Below are positions 54,169 through 62,319 of a DNA stretch of 64,000 nt, piece by piece (the first letter of the stretch is position 1; every line of letters begins with the position of its first letter). Where the stretch lies: the NCBI GenBank assembly GCA_021831035.1, contig JAKBNL010000003.1:1-64000 (forward strand), written 5' to 3'. The notes beneath the pieces were generated by a model. It was not told the origin of the DNA. It saw only the letters and a program-made list of their open reading frames with translations, and did not search any database. The stretch is from Actinomycetes bacterium (GTDB lineage: Bacteria; Actinomycetota; Acidimicrobiia; Acidimicrobiales; RAAP-2). Position numbers and translations under genes: made by a program.

Positions 54169-55277
54169 AGCGTCACCACCGATTCATCGAGCCAACCGAC
54201 GCGGTCCAGTTCTGCCCGGAGGTCGGCGACGTTGAGATGTCCATAGATGGACCGAGTCGTCTGAATATCAGCGTGGCCGAGCAGTTCGGAGACGATCTCG
54301 ATACGGGCGCCCGCCTGCAGCAGTCGCGTGCTGTAGGTGTGGCGGAACATGTGAGGCGTGAAGTAGAAACCGACCTTCTTTCGTGTACGCCGCACGAGGT
54401 CATCGACCGAGTCGTAGGACCACGGCGCTCCAAGGGCTCCTCCGTAGAGGTTGACGAAGAGGTAGTCGGAGTTGATGGCGCCGAAGTCGAGGGTCAGGTA
54501 GTCGATGGCGAGCCGAACGTAGCGCTTTCCCACCGGGACCACTCGCTCCTTCGAACCCTTGACCCTGGCACCGTTCAGATTGTCTCGCGGAGTGATCCGT
54601 AACGACCCGTGACGTTCATCGAGGTCGTCAATGCGTAATCCCAGGGCCTCTGAAGCCCGTGCACCTGTCTCCCACAAAGTGCCGAAGAAGAGACGATCCC
54701 GGCGGTTCGCGCAGCTTTCGAGCACGCTTTGCACTTGTTGCGGATTGAGGACGCCGGGCCGTTTGGTGGGGACCTTGACGGAAATCGTGCGACTCGATTT
54801 CGCAGTGGTTCGTGCGAGGTGCGAGAGGAACGGCTGATAGCGGCCTGTACCCCGAGGTCTCCCCTGACGAAGTTGGTTAAGCAAAGGCACGACCTTCTCG
54901 TCGCGCTGGCCCATGAACTCAAAGAACGCCACGACTGCAGACAGCTTCCTCGAGATTGTGGCTGGAGCGAGGTGGGGAGAAGGATCAATCGAGGTGATGG
55001 ATCGCTCATTGGTTCGCAGGGTCGTGGGCAGTCGAAGCCACGAAATCCACGCCGCCAGGTCCTCAACGGTGACGACACGAGCGTCCAGACCGCGTAGGTC
55101 GAGGAAGGTCCAGAAGTCGCGCAGATCGAAGGCGTAGGACCGGACGGTATTCGGTGACGAGTTGCGCGCGGTCAGGTAAGCGAGGTACTGATCTATGAGT
55201 CCGATGGGCAGGCCGGCGCCGTCGACCACCGTGTATGAATCATGTCCGTCTGTCTCGATCAGTCGCTGAACTCTCAT
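54165..55277 (-). CDS. tnpA: Tn554 TnpA-like tyrosine recombinase
   Basis: The ~370-residue integrase has a SAM-like N-terminal domain (YLAYLTARNSSPNTVRSYAF) and the catalytic residues Arg in LWETGARASEALGLR, His-x2-Arg in FTPHMFRHTYSTRLL, His in LLGHADIQTTRSIYGHL and the tyrosine near residue 345. Tn554 TnpA has 361 residues. I prefer the ATG at 55277 (GGAG site 6 bases upstream) over the GTG at 55322, because it gives the family length. It is the first gene behind the truncated host dgt, 101 bases after its new stop. Confidence 0.88.
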   Translation of the reverse strand: MRVQRLIETDGHDSYTVVDGAGLPIGLIDQYLAYLTARNSSPNTVRSYAFDLRDFWTFLDLRGLDARVVTVEDLAAWISWLRLPTTLRTNERSITSIDPSPHLAPATISRKLSAVVAFFEFMGQRDEKVVPLLNQLRQGRPRGTGRYQPFLSHLARTTAKSSRTISVKVPTKRPGVLNPQQVQSVLESCANRRDRLFFGTLWETGARASEALGLRIDDLDERHGSLRITPRDNLNGARVKGSKERVVPVGKRYVRLAIDYLTLDFGAINSDYLFVNLYGGALGAPWSYDSVDDLVRRTRKKVGFYFTPHMFRHTYSTRLLQAGARIEIVSELLGHADIQTTRSIYGHLNVADLRAELDRVGWLDESVVTL

Positions 55278-55324
55278 CTCGTCTCCGTTCTGGAGACCCA
55301 AGGTAAGGGTTGGGTGTGACACCC

Positions 55325-55382
55325 CTAGAGGCAGTTCTGGTCTCCTTCTGATGGTTCAGGAGACTTTCTGCTGTTCCTCTAG
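55325..55382. repeat. Right-end inverted repeats
   Basis: Inside the right junction lie two nested inverted repeats: CTAGAGG/CCTCTAG (55325-55331 and 55376-55382) and GTCTCCT/AGGAGAC (55340-55346 and 55358-55364). The AGGAGAC arm recurs at 55393-55399 in the host dgt immediately beyond the core. These are candidate TnpA/TnpB arm sites. Confidence 0.5.
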
Positions 55383-56077
55383 ATAACGGCCCAGGAGACG
55401 ACCTCGCCCTCAGGGGTCGAGGGGGCGGGGCGGGACCAGGAGTGGTTGCGAATCCCGTCCAGGGTCTCCTCGCACAGGTTGAGGGGCGCCAGGGCCACGT
55501 CGGCGCCCCACACCGCGTGGTCGAAGCCGCCCTCGACGAAGGGGTCCAGGGCCTCCTCGCTGGCGTGGCCGCCCGGCCCGTGGCCGCAGTCGTGGCCGAG
55601 GGCGATCGCCTCCGTGAGCGCGACGTTCAGCCCGAGGGGTCGGGCGACGCCGGTGGCGACCTGGGCGACCTCGAGGGCGTGGGTCAGGCGGGTGCGCATG
55701 TGGTCCTCGGGGAAGACGAAGACCTGGGTCTTGCCCGCGAGGCGGCGAAAGGCGCTCGAGTGCAGGATCCGGTCCCGGTCACGCTCGAAGCAGGTGCGCC
55801 AGTAGTCGGGTTCCTCGGGCGTGGCCCGCCGCCCGGCGCCCGAGGAGCGAGTCGCCCCCGGGGCGAGCGCCTCGTCCATGAGGGCCTCACGGTCTTCGCG
55901 GGGGCCGAAGAGGGCGGGGGCCGGGCCGAGACGCGCACCGATCGCCGCGCGCGAGTCGTCGTGGGCGACGGTGACCTCGTCGGGACCGGCGTAGCCGCCC
56001 ATGGTCGCGGCCCACCGGCGGCTGCGCTCGGAGACCGGTTCGCTCACGGTCCCCATTGTGCCAGGGCGCCCTAGCAT
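55379..56077 (-). pseudogene. dgt: 5' half of interrupted host dGTPase gene
   Basis: This encodes the first ~230 residues of the host enzyme, including RTCFERDRDRILHSSAFRRL and the metal-binding HD region RLTHALEVAQ...GHDCGHGPGGH. It then reads two codons into the element and stops (SWAVI). The helical half needed for a complete active site and oligomer is at 46114-46601. The promoter and start (ATG 56077, CGGAGACC upstream) are intact. The fragment could therefore be expressed, and its transcript could continue into tnpA-tnpB-tnpC-dgt. Confidence 0.93.
55387..55392. repeat. Right core (attR)
   Basis: CGGCCC marks the junction between the tnpA end of the element and the 5' part of the host dgt. 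Confidence 0.85.
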
Positions 56078-56103
56078 GGTCTCCGGCGGTGAGAGAGGGA
56101 CTC

Positions 56104-56337
56104 ATGGAGATTCGCATCGGGATCGTGCAGTCGATGAAGGAGCTCGACGTGGAGCTGCCGGCCGAGACGGACCGCGAGGCGCTGATGCGCGAGGTCGAGA
56201 CGGCGCTCGTCGGCGAGGGCGTCCTGTGGTTGACCGACCGCCGGGGCCGGCGCGTCGGCGTGCCGGTCGCGCGCATCGCCTACGTGGAGCTCGGCCCGGC
56301 CCACAGCGAGCGCGTCGTGGGCTTCGGCGCCGTCTAG
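56104..56337 (+). CDS. DUF3107 family protein
   Basis: The 77-residue protein (MEIRIGIVQSMKELDVELPA; RRVGVPVARIAYVELGPAHS) matches the short actinobacterial DUF3107 family, whose function is unknown. It is divergent from host dgt and directly abuts the PHP phosphatase gene. Confidence 0.85.
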   Translation: MEIRIGIVQSMKELDVELPAETDREALMREVETALVGEGVLWLTDRRGRRVGVPVARIAYVELGPAHSERVVGFGAV

Positions 56338-57210
56338 GTGCTCGACTACCACCTCCACCTCTGGCCCCACGAGGAGAGTTCGGTCTGGTTCCGCCTGGAC
56401 CAGATCGCCGACTACTGCGAGCGGGCTCGGGCGCACGGGGTGAGCGAGCTCGCCCTCACCGAGCACACCCACCGCTTCGCCGACGTACGCGCGGTGGTGG
56501 GGGACTTCTGGACCCGTGAGGGCCACGAGCCCACGAGTGCCGCTATGGCCGAGTACTGGGCGTTCCACGCGCGCAACTCCCTCGAGGCGTACGTCACCCT
56601 CGCCCAGCGGGCGAAGGACGAGGGGCTGCCCGTCAAGATCGGCCTCGAGGTCGACTACTACCGCGGCCAGATGCCCGAGGTCGCCGCGCTGCTCGCCCAG
56701 TACCCCTTCGACGTCCTGATCGGCTCGGTCCACTGGCTCGGCACCTGGCAGTTCGACGACTACGAGAACCCGGTGCACCTCCACGAGTGGACCGTGCGCG
56801 ACGTCGAGGAGAGCTGGCGGCGCTACGCCGACGCCCTCGACGAGCTGTGCGCGACGCGCAGCGTGGACGTGCTGGCCCACCCCGACCTCATCAAGGTGGC
56901 GGGCTACCGCGCCGCGTCGCCCGCGCCCCTCTGGGACGCCATGGCCGAGTCGGCCGCCCGGGTCGACGTCTCGATCGAGTGCAGCTCGGCCGGCTGGAAG
57001 AAGCCCGCCGGCGAGCAGTACCCGGCCGAGGGCCTCCTCGACCGGTTCGTGGCGCGGGGCCTCACCTTCACCACGGCCTCGGACGCCCACGGGCTCGAGC
57101 GCGTGGGCGAGCGCGCCGGCGACCTCGCGGCGATGCTCGAGGCGCGCGGGGTCACCCGCCTCGCCCGCTACCGCGCGCGCGAGCGCGAGATGGTCGACCT
57201 GCGCGCCTAG
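56338..57210 (+). CDS. PHP-domain histidinol-phosphatase-like protein
   Basis: The 290-residue protein has metal-binding PHP motifs: DYHLHLWPHEE at the start, LALTEHTHRF, IGLEVDYYRGQ, FDVLIGSVHW, VLAHPDLIKVA, and the late TASDAHGLERVG. PHP histidinol phosphatases catalyse a late histidine biosynthesis step, though other phosphoesterase roles are possible and no his genes are nearby. It starts at GTG immediately after the DUF3107 stop. Confidence 0.82.
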   Translation: MLDYHLHLWPHEESSVWFRLDQIADYCERARAHGVSELALTEHTHRFADVRAVVGDFWTREGHEPTSAAMAEYWAFHARNSLEAYVTLAQRAKDEGLPVKIGLEVDYYRGQMPEVAALLAQYPFDVLIGSVHWLGTWQFDDYENPVHLHEWTVRDVEESWRRYADALDELCATRSVDVLAHPDLIKVAGYRAASPAPLWDAMAESAARVDVSIECSSAGWKKPAGEQYPAEGLLDRFVARGLTFTTASDAHGLERVGERAGDLAAMLEARGVTRLARYRAREREMVDLRA

Positions 57211-57212
57211 CC

Positions 57213-58673
57213 GTGGCGACCCTCAGCGACCTCGCGGCCTCCATCGAGCTGGAGCCGGGCGCGATCGAGCACCTCACGGGCCTCACCGCGTCGTGGTCGC
57301 TGCTCGCCGACCTCGCCTTCAGCGACCTGCTCTTGATGGCGCCGTCGTCCGACGGACGGCTCCTCGTGCTGGCCCAGACGCGACCGAACAACCGAACCAC
57401 CTCGATCCCCGACGACCTCGTGGCCAGTGCCCACGAGGTCGCGGAGTGGCCGCTCGTCGCGCGGGCCCTCGCCGGTGAGCGGGCGGTGGGCCAGACGGCG
57501 CGTGCGGGCGAGGAGGGGCCGCTCGCGACCTGGGCCGTGCCCGTCGGCTACGGCGGACGCACCGTCGGGGCCGTCGTGCGCCTCCAGGGGGCCCGCGGCG
57601 GCGGGTCGGTCTTCGAGGTGCCGTATCTGTCGATCTTCGCCCGACTGTGCACGATGGTGAGCGACGGGACCTTCCCCTTCCGCGAGGACGACGTCGCCGG
57701 TCCGGGCCTGCCCCGGGTGGGCGACGGGGTGATCCTGCTCGACGCGCGCGGACGCGTCGAGTTCGCGACCCCCAACGCCGTCAACGCGCTGCACCGGCTC
57801 GGCATCTACGCCGCGCCCACGGGCCAGACCCTCTCCGAGCTCGGCCTGCGCATCCGGGCGCTGGAGCGCGCGCGCGACTTCGGGCTGCCCTCGCTCGAGG
57901 AGGTCGACGTCGGGCCCGACGTCGCGATCCAGGTCCACGGGGTACCCCTGGTCGAGGAGGGCCGGGTGACCGGCGTGGTGACCCTGGTGCGCGACGTGTC
58001 GGACCTGCGCCACCTGAACCGGATGGTCCTCAACCGCGAGACGGCCGTGCGCGAGGTGCACCACCGGGTGAAGAACAACCTCCAGACGATCTCCTCCCTC
58101 TTGCGCCTCCAGGCCCGGCGCAGCGACGAGGAGGAGACGAGAACGGCCCTGCTCGAGGCCGAGCGGCGCGTGCGCTCGATCGCCGTGGTGCACGAGGCGC
58201 TGAGCCTCGAGCCCGGTGAGGAGGTCGGCTTCGACGAGATCGTCCAGTCGATCGTCGCCCTGGTGGAGGACACGGCGCTCGCCTACCACCCGGCCGAGAT
58301 CGTCGTCGAGGGCGAGCTCGGCGTTCTCAGCACCGACGTCGCCACCCCGCTCTCGCTCGTCCTGACCGAGCTGCTCACCAACGCGGTCGAGCACGCCTTT
58401 ACCGACGCGTCCGAACCGCGCGAGCCCGCGGGGATCGTCACGGTGCACCTGCACCGGTCCGCCCAACGAGCGACCGTCGAGATCCGCGACAACGGACGAG
58501 GCCTCAGCTCCGACTTCTCGCTCGAGACGCCCACGAGCCTGGGCCTGTCGATCGTGCGTGACCTCGTGCGCAACCAGCTGCTCGGCGAGATCGAGATGCG
58601 CTCGATCACGCCCGACGAGGGCGGGGGGACCTACGCCCGGGTGAGCGTCCCGTTGCGGGGACGCGAGACCTAG
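57213..58673 (+). CDS. pdtaS: PdtaS-like sensor histidine kinase
   Basis: The 486-residue cytosolic kinase has an N-terminal GAF-like domain (to ~150) and a PAS-like domain (~160-285). It has a HisKA_2-type dimerisation domain with the phospho-accepting histidine in REVHHRVKNNLQTISSLLRL near residue 284, and a HATPase domain with N-box LTELLTNAVEHAF, DNGRGL and LGLSIVRDLV. PdtaS phosphorylates the ANTAR regulator PdtaR, controlling transcription antitermination. No pdtaR is in view. It starts at GTG two bases after the phosphatase stop. Confidence 0.87.
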   Translation: MATLSDLAASIELEPGAIEHLTGLTASWSLLADLAFSDLLLMAPSSDGRLLVLAQTRPNNRTTSIPDDLVASAHEVAEWPLVARALAGERAVGQTARAGEEGPLATWAVPVGYGGRTVGAVVRLQGARGGGSVFEVPYLSIFARLCTMVSDGTFPFREDDVAGPGLPRVGDGVILLDARGRVEFATPNAVNALHRLGIYAAPTGQTLSELGLRIRALERARDFGLPSLEEVDVGPDVAIQVHGVPLVEEGRVTGVVTLVRDVSDLRHLNRMVLNRETAVREVHHRVKNNLQTISSLLRLQARRSDEEETRTALLEAERRVRSIAVVHEALSLEPGEEVGFDEIVQSIVALVEDTALAYHPAEIVVEGELGVLSTDVATPLSLVLTELLTNAVEHAFTDASEPREPAGIVTVHLHRSAQRATVEIRDNGRGLSSDFSLETPTSLGLSIVRDLVRNQLLGEIEMRSITPDEGGGTYARVSVPLRGRET

Positions 58674-59002
58674 CGGACCGACTGGGCGGCCTGGGCCATC
58701 TGGGCGGCCCGGCGGCGCGCGGCCAGCCACTGCTTGCGCAGCTTGCGGCGCTCCTCTTCGGAGGTGCCGCCCCACACGCCCGACTCCTGGTTGGTCGCCA
58801 GGGCGAACTCGAGGCAGGCCTTCTGGCTCGGGCACTGGGTGCACAGGCGCTTGGCCGACTCGATCTGGTCGGTGGCCGGGCCGGTCGTGCCGACCGGGAA
58901 GAAGAGCTCGGGCTCGTAGTTGCGACAGGCCGCCTCGGCGCGCCAGTCGGCGTCGTCCCAGGCGTGGGTCCGATTCCACATCAACGTCATCGGGGGGGAC
59001 AT
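58670..59002 (-). CDS. WhiB-family Fe-S transcription factor
   Basis: The ~110-residue protein has four cysteines (26, 54, 57, 63) in the pattern C-x27-C-x2-C-x5-C that ligates a 4Fe-4S cluster. The turn GVWGGTSEEER and a basic C-terminal tail (RRKLRKQWLAARRRAA) contact RNA polymerase and DNA. It may be a WhiB1- or WhiB2-type protein. Starts at 59002 and 58990 are both possible; the latter has a better-spaced GAGG. It overlaps convergent pdtaS by 4 bases. Confidence 0.92.
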   Translation of the reverse strand: MSPPMTLMWNRTHAWDDADWRAEAACRNYEPELFFPVGTTGPATDQIESAKRLCTQCPSQKACLEFALATNQESGVWGGTSEEERRKLRKQWLAARRRAAQMAQAAQSVR

Positions 59003-59041
59003 CCTCTATTTTCGGGGGGTTGAGGCTCGCGACGGGCGCGG

Positions 59042-59830
59042 ATGCCGAAGGGAAAGTCTACCGGTGACCAGGCGCGCCGACAAGGGCACTTCGGCCCTAG
59101 GGGGACCCCCGGCACCCTCCCGGTGGCCCTGGTGACGGCGGTCGTCGCCCACCGGGGCGAGCACCACCGCGCCCGGGAGAACACCCTCGAGGCCTTCGCG
59201 GCGGCCCTCGCCCTGGGGGTCGACGGGATCGAGTTCGACGTGCGCCCGACGAGCGACGGGGCCCTGGTGGTGCACCACGACCCCCGGGTCGACGGCCGCC
59301 CTCTCAGCCTGACCCCGGCCGGCGAGCTGCCCGACTGGGTGCCCACCCTGGCCGAGGTGCTCGAGCGGACCCGGGGGGTGGTCGCCCACGTGGAGCTGAA
59401 GAACGCCCGCGAGCCCGGCGAGGTCGTCTACGACGACACCGGGGCGCTCGTGCGCGCGGTCCTCGCCGAGATCGAGGGGGCCCGTCTCGAGCGCCGGCCG
59501 GTCGTGTCGTGCTTCGACCTCCCGACCTGCGCTCGGGTGCGCGCCCACGGGGCCGACGTGGCGGTCGCCTGGCTCGTCGAGGGCGGACCGCTCGAGGGGG
59601 CCCTCACCGAGGCCCACGTGCTCGAGCTCGACGGGCTGAATCCCCACTACGCCCTCGTCGACGGGCCCGCGGTGGCGCGCGCCGGCGAGCTCGGCCTCGC
59701 CCTCACCGTCTGGACGGCGAACGCCGAGGCCGACCTCGTCTGGCTCGAGGCGCTCGGGGTCGACGGGGTGATCACCGACGAGCCGGCCCGGGCCCTGGCC
59801 CTCCTCGGCCGAGGGGGTACTGGTCGGTAA
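59042..59830 (+). CDS. Glycerophosphodiester phosphodiesterase
   Basis: This ~262-residue TIM-barrel enzyme hydrolyses glycerophosphodiesters to glycerol-3-phosphate and an alcohol. It has AHRGEHHRARENTLEAFAAA, GIEFDVRPTSDGALVVHHDP, VVAHVELKN and GVDGVITDEPARALA. The catalytic His-Arg-Gly/His pair is intact. No signal peptide is visible, so it is probably cytoplasmic. The true start may be later (near the GTG encoding VALVTAVVAHRGE). Confidence 0.9.
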   Translation: MPKGKSTGDQARRQGHFGPRGTPGTLPVALVTAVVAHRGEHHRARENTLEAFAAALALGVDGIEFDVRPTSDGALVVHHDPRVDGRPLSLTPAGELPDWVPTLAEVLERTRGVVAHVELKNAREPGEVVYDDTGALVRAVLAEIEGARLERRPVVSCFDLPTCARVRAHGADVAVAWLVEGGPLEGALTEAHVLELDGLNPHYALVDGPAVARAGELGLALTVWTANAEADLVWLEALGVDGVITDEPARALALLGRGGTGR

Positions 59831-59847
59831 GGGCTAGATTGCTGGGC

Positions 59848-60621
59848 ATGGACATCGTGGTGTGCGTGAAGCAGATACCCGATCCGGCGGCCCCCCAGTC
59901 GTTCGACGGATCGAACAACCTTGACCGGTCGGGCAAGCTGATCCTGGACGAGGCCGACACCTACGGGGTGGAGATGGCCCTGCAGCTCGTCGACGCCGCC
60001 GGGGGCGGCGAGGTGAGCGTGGTCTCGATGGGCTCGGCCGCGGACGTCTCGGGCGTGCGCAGCGCGCTCGCGATGGGCGCGGCTCGCGCGACGGTCGTCT
60101 CGGACGAGTCGCTGCGCGGCTCGGACGCGCTCACCACCGCGAAGGTCCTGGCCGCGGCGATTCGCCGACACCCCGTCGACCTGGTGCTCGCCGCCACCGA
60201 GTCCTCCGACGGCTACACCGGCACGATGCCGGTCCAGCTGGCCGAGCTGCTCGGGCTGCCCTCGATCACCTTCGCCAAGGCGATCGCCGTCGAGGGGACG
60301 ACACTGCGCGTGCAGCGACAGACCGAGCTCGGCTACGACGAGGTGACCGCCCCCCTGCCGGCCCTGGTGACCCTGACGGCCGGGGTCGTCGAGCCCCGCT
60401 ACGCCTCCTTCAAGGGCATCATGGCCGCCAAGTCCAAGCCGGTCGACGTGCTCAGCGTCGCCGACCTCGGGCTCGCGGGCCCGGTCGGCGCGGCCGGTGC
60501 GCGCGAGGCGGTGGTCGCGATCGACGCCGCCGAGGCCCGCCAGGCCGGGGAGAAGCACGTGGACGAGGGCGACGGCGCCGAGCGCATCGTCGCCTTCCTC
60601 GAGTCGATCAAGGTCCTCTAG
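59848..60621 (+). CDS. etfB: Electron transfer flavoprotein beta subunit
   Basis: The 257-residue protein begins MDIVVCVKQIPDPAAP. It has the ETF-beta nucleotide-binding core (DEADTYGVEMALQL, VSMGSAADVSGVRSALAMGA) and the VLAATESSDGYTGTMPVQLA signature. It accepts electrons from acyl-CoA dehydrogenases such as the one at 27894. The etfA start follows 7 bases after its stop. Confidence 0.95.
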   Translation: MDIVVCVKQIPDPAAPQSFDGSNNLDRSGKLILDEADTYGVEMALQLVDAAGGGEVSVVSMGSAADVSGVRSALAMGAARATVVSDESLRGSDALTTAKVLAAAIRRHPVDLVLAATESSDGYTGTMPVQLAELLGLPSITFAKAIAVEGTTLRVQRQTELGYDEVTAPLPALVTLTAGVVEPRYASFKGIMAAKSKPVDVLSVADLGLAGPVGAAGAREAVVAIDAAEARQAGEKHVDEGDGAERIVAFLESIKVL

Positions 60622-60628
60622 GAGAGTC

Positions 60629-61591
60629 ATGGACAGCGCACCGATCTGGGTCCTCGCCGAGCCGGCCGAGGGCACCTTCACCACCCCCTCGCTCGAGCTG
60701 CTGAGCCACGCGCGCACGCTCTCGAGCGACGTCGCCGCGATCACCTGGGGGACCGGCGCCCGGCTCGCCGCCCAGGCCGGCGAGTACGGCGCGACCACCC
60801 TCTACGACGTGGGCGACCTCGGCGGGGCCCTGCCGGGCGTGCCCGTCGCGGCGGCCGTCGCCGGACTCATCGAGCGCGGCGGCGCCCCGCGGGCGATCCT
60901 CATCCCCACGAGCTACGACGGCCGCGACGTCGCGGGACGGCTCTCGGCCCGCCTCGACCGCCCGGTCCTCACCAACGCGACGGGGCTCAGCGACGACGGG
61001 GGGCTCGTGACCGAGCACCCGGTCTTCGGTGGCTCGCTCCTCGTGCGGGCCCGCTTCAGCGCCGAGGGCCCGGGCATCGTGGTGGTGCGCGCGAAGTCCT
61101 TCGCCGCCGAGGCGAGCGGCGGTGCCCCGGCGAGCGTCGTCGCGGCCCCCCCGGGCGAGCTCGGGACGACCAACGCGGCCACCATCGCGGCCCACCACGT
61201 CGAAGAGCGCACCGGCCCCCAGCTGGAGGAGGCCACGGTCGTCGTCTCGGGCGGGCGGGGGCTCGGCGAGCCCTCGGCCTACGCCCTGGTCGAGGAGCTG
61301 GCCGGCCTCCTGCACGGGGCGGCCGGCGCCAGCCGAGCGATCGTCGACGCCGGCTGGGTGCCCTACTCGCGCCAGGTCGGCCAGACCGGCAAGACCGTCA
61401 AGCCCACCGTCTACCTCGCCTGCGGGATCTCGGGGGCGACCCAGCACATGGTGGGGATGAAGGGCTCGAAGAACATCGTGGCGGTGAACAAGGACCCCGA
61501 CGCGCCGATCTTCCAGATCGCCGACCTCGGCATCGTGGGCGACGTCCACAAGGTCCTGCCGGCCCTCATCGAGCGGCTCAAGGCGCGCTAG
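60629..61591 (+). CDS. etfA: Electron transfer flavoprotein alpha subunit
   Basis: The 320-residue protein has the N-terminal ETF domain and the C-terminal FAD-binding domain: [60 protein letters not shown] and [20 protein letters not shown]. It forms the FAD-carrying half of ETF. A GGAGAG site overlapping the etfB stop drives translation. Confidence 0.95.
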   Translation: MDSAPIWVLAEPAEGTFTTPSLELLSHARTLSSDVAAITWGTGARLAAQAGEYGATTLYDVGDLGGALPGVPVAAAVAGLIERGGAPRAILIPTSYDGRDVAGRLSARLDRPVLTNATGLSDDGGLVTEHPVFGGSLLVRARFSAEGPGIVVVRAKSFAAEASGGAPASVVAAPPGELGTTNAATIAAHHVEERTGPQLEEATVVVSGGRGLGEPSAYALVEELAGLLHGAAGASRAIVDAGWVPYSRQVGQTGKTVKPTVYLACGISGATQHMVGMKGSKNIVAVNKDPDAPIFQIADLGIVGDVHKVLPALIERLKAR

Positions 61592-61642
61592 CGGGCCCGA
61601 CGAGCGCCGGTGCGTCACGTCTCTACGGGGGCGTCAGACCGG

Positions 61643-61665
61643 GTGTATCACTAAATGTGATACAC
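61643..61665. promoter_or_regulatory. Palindromic operator of the RHH/MazF-like pair
   Basis: Arms GTGTATCAC (61643-61651) and GTGATACAC (61657-61665) are perfect inverted repeats around TAAAT, 8 bases before the antitoxin GTG. A ribbon-helix-helix dimer pair could bind here to autoregulate. Confidence 0.7.
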
Positions 61666-61672
61666 TGGACGG

Positions 61673-61912
61673 GTGACGCGGGCGGTCTCGGTTCGACTCG
61701 ACGGCGAAGCCGAGCGGGCACTGCGCTCGCTCGAGGCCTCGGGCCTGACCCAGTCCGAGGCGATCCGCGCCGCACTGATCGGTGAGGTCCGCCACCGGCG
61801 ACGGCGCGAGGAGTTGGCGGCCGAGGTCGCCGCGTTGGAGGCGGACGAGCGCGACCGCGAGGAGATGCTCGCGGTGGCTGAGATGATGGAGTCGCTCCGT
61901 GGTCCGCGGTGA
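61673..61912 (+). CDS. Ribbon-helix-helix antitoxin-like protein
   Basis: The 79-residue protein has an N-terminal RHH DNA-binding fold (VSVRLDGEAERALRSLEA, GLTQSEAIRAALI) and a helical, highly charged C-terminus suited to binding a toxin. It starts at GTG and overlaps the MazF-like gene by 14 bases. Confidence 0.85.
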   Translation: MTRAVSVRLDGEAERALRSLEASGLTQSEAIRAALIGEVRHRRRREELAAEVAALEADERDREEMLAVAEMMESLRGPR

Positions 61913-62216
61913 CGTCTATCGCTTTCGCCCGTCGAACGGCGCGGGACACGAACAGCCGAACGAGCGCTACGGCGTCGTCGTCCAGTCCGACGCGTTCCTC
62001 CCGCGCTCGGTGGTGGTTGTCGCACCAACGTCACGCAGTGCCCGCGCGGCGACCTTCCGGCCCGAAGTCCGTGTCGCCGGCGAGACGACGCGCGTGCTCG
62101 TCGAGCAGGTCGGGGCCCTCGACGCGCGACGTTTGGGCGAACGGGCGGGACACCTGACCCGCGACGAGATGTGGAGTGTTGACCAAGCACTCGCCGACGT
62201 CCTCGGACTTCTCTGA
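61899..62216 (+). CDS. MazF/PemK-family endoribonuclease toxin
   Basis: The 105-residue protein has the MazF/PemK fold signatures: RGDVYRFRPSNG, ERYGVVVQSDAFLPRSVVVV, APTSRSARAATFRPEV and a C-terminal helix. MazF enzymes cleave mRNA at short sequences and are neutralised by the adjacent antitoxin. Together with the RHH gene it forms a compact module close to an IS remnant. Confidence 0.82.
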   Translation: MVRGDVYRFRPSNGAGHEQPNERYGVVVQSDAFLPRSVVVVAPTSRSARAATFRPEVRVAGETTRVLVEQVGALDARRLGERAGHLTRDEMWSVDQALADVLGLL

Positions 62217-62319
62217 GCCGGTTCCCCTTCGGCGGCGACGGTGGTGGAGCGAGCCAACCTCCGACGCAGCGTGCACCGCGCACCGTGGGTGCGAGTGGCG
62301 ATGGCGGAGCGCTCCCCAT

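Larger units (their letters stand above)
46596..55392 (-). mobile_element. Tn554-like transposon inserted in dgt, carrying its own dgt and sulfur genes
   Basis: The ~8.8-kb element is bounded by the 6-bp sequence CGGCCC at both ends and interrupts the host dGTPase gene at its VSWA|DR codons. Its right part has tnpA, tnpB and tnpC in the order, overlap, sizes and motifs of the Tn554 family, which inserts site-specifically without target duplication beyond a short core. The fourth overlapping gene is a complete dgt. The left part is a divergently oriented four-gene sulfur operon. The interior is visibly lower in GC (about 60% in sampled lines, against well over 70% outside), so it is of foreign origin. 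Confidence 0.9.

Noticed and set aside
46114..56077. Split dgt considered as an intein or group II intron insertion
   Set aside because: The insert has no intein splicing motifs, reverse transcriptase or intron structure. It encodes tyrosine recombinases and ends in a stop codon soon after the junction.
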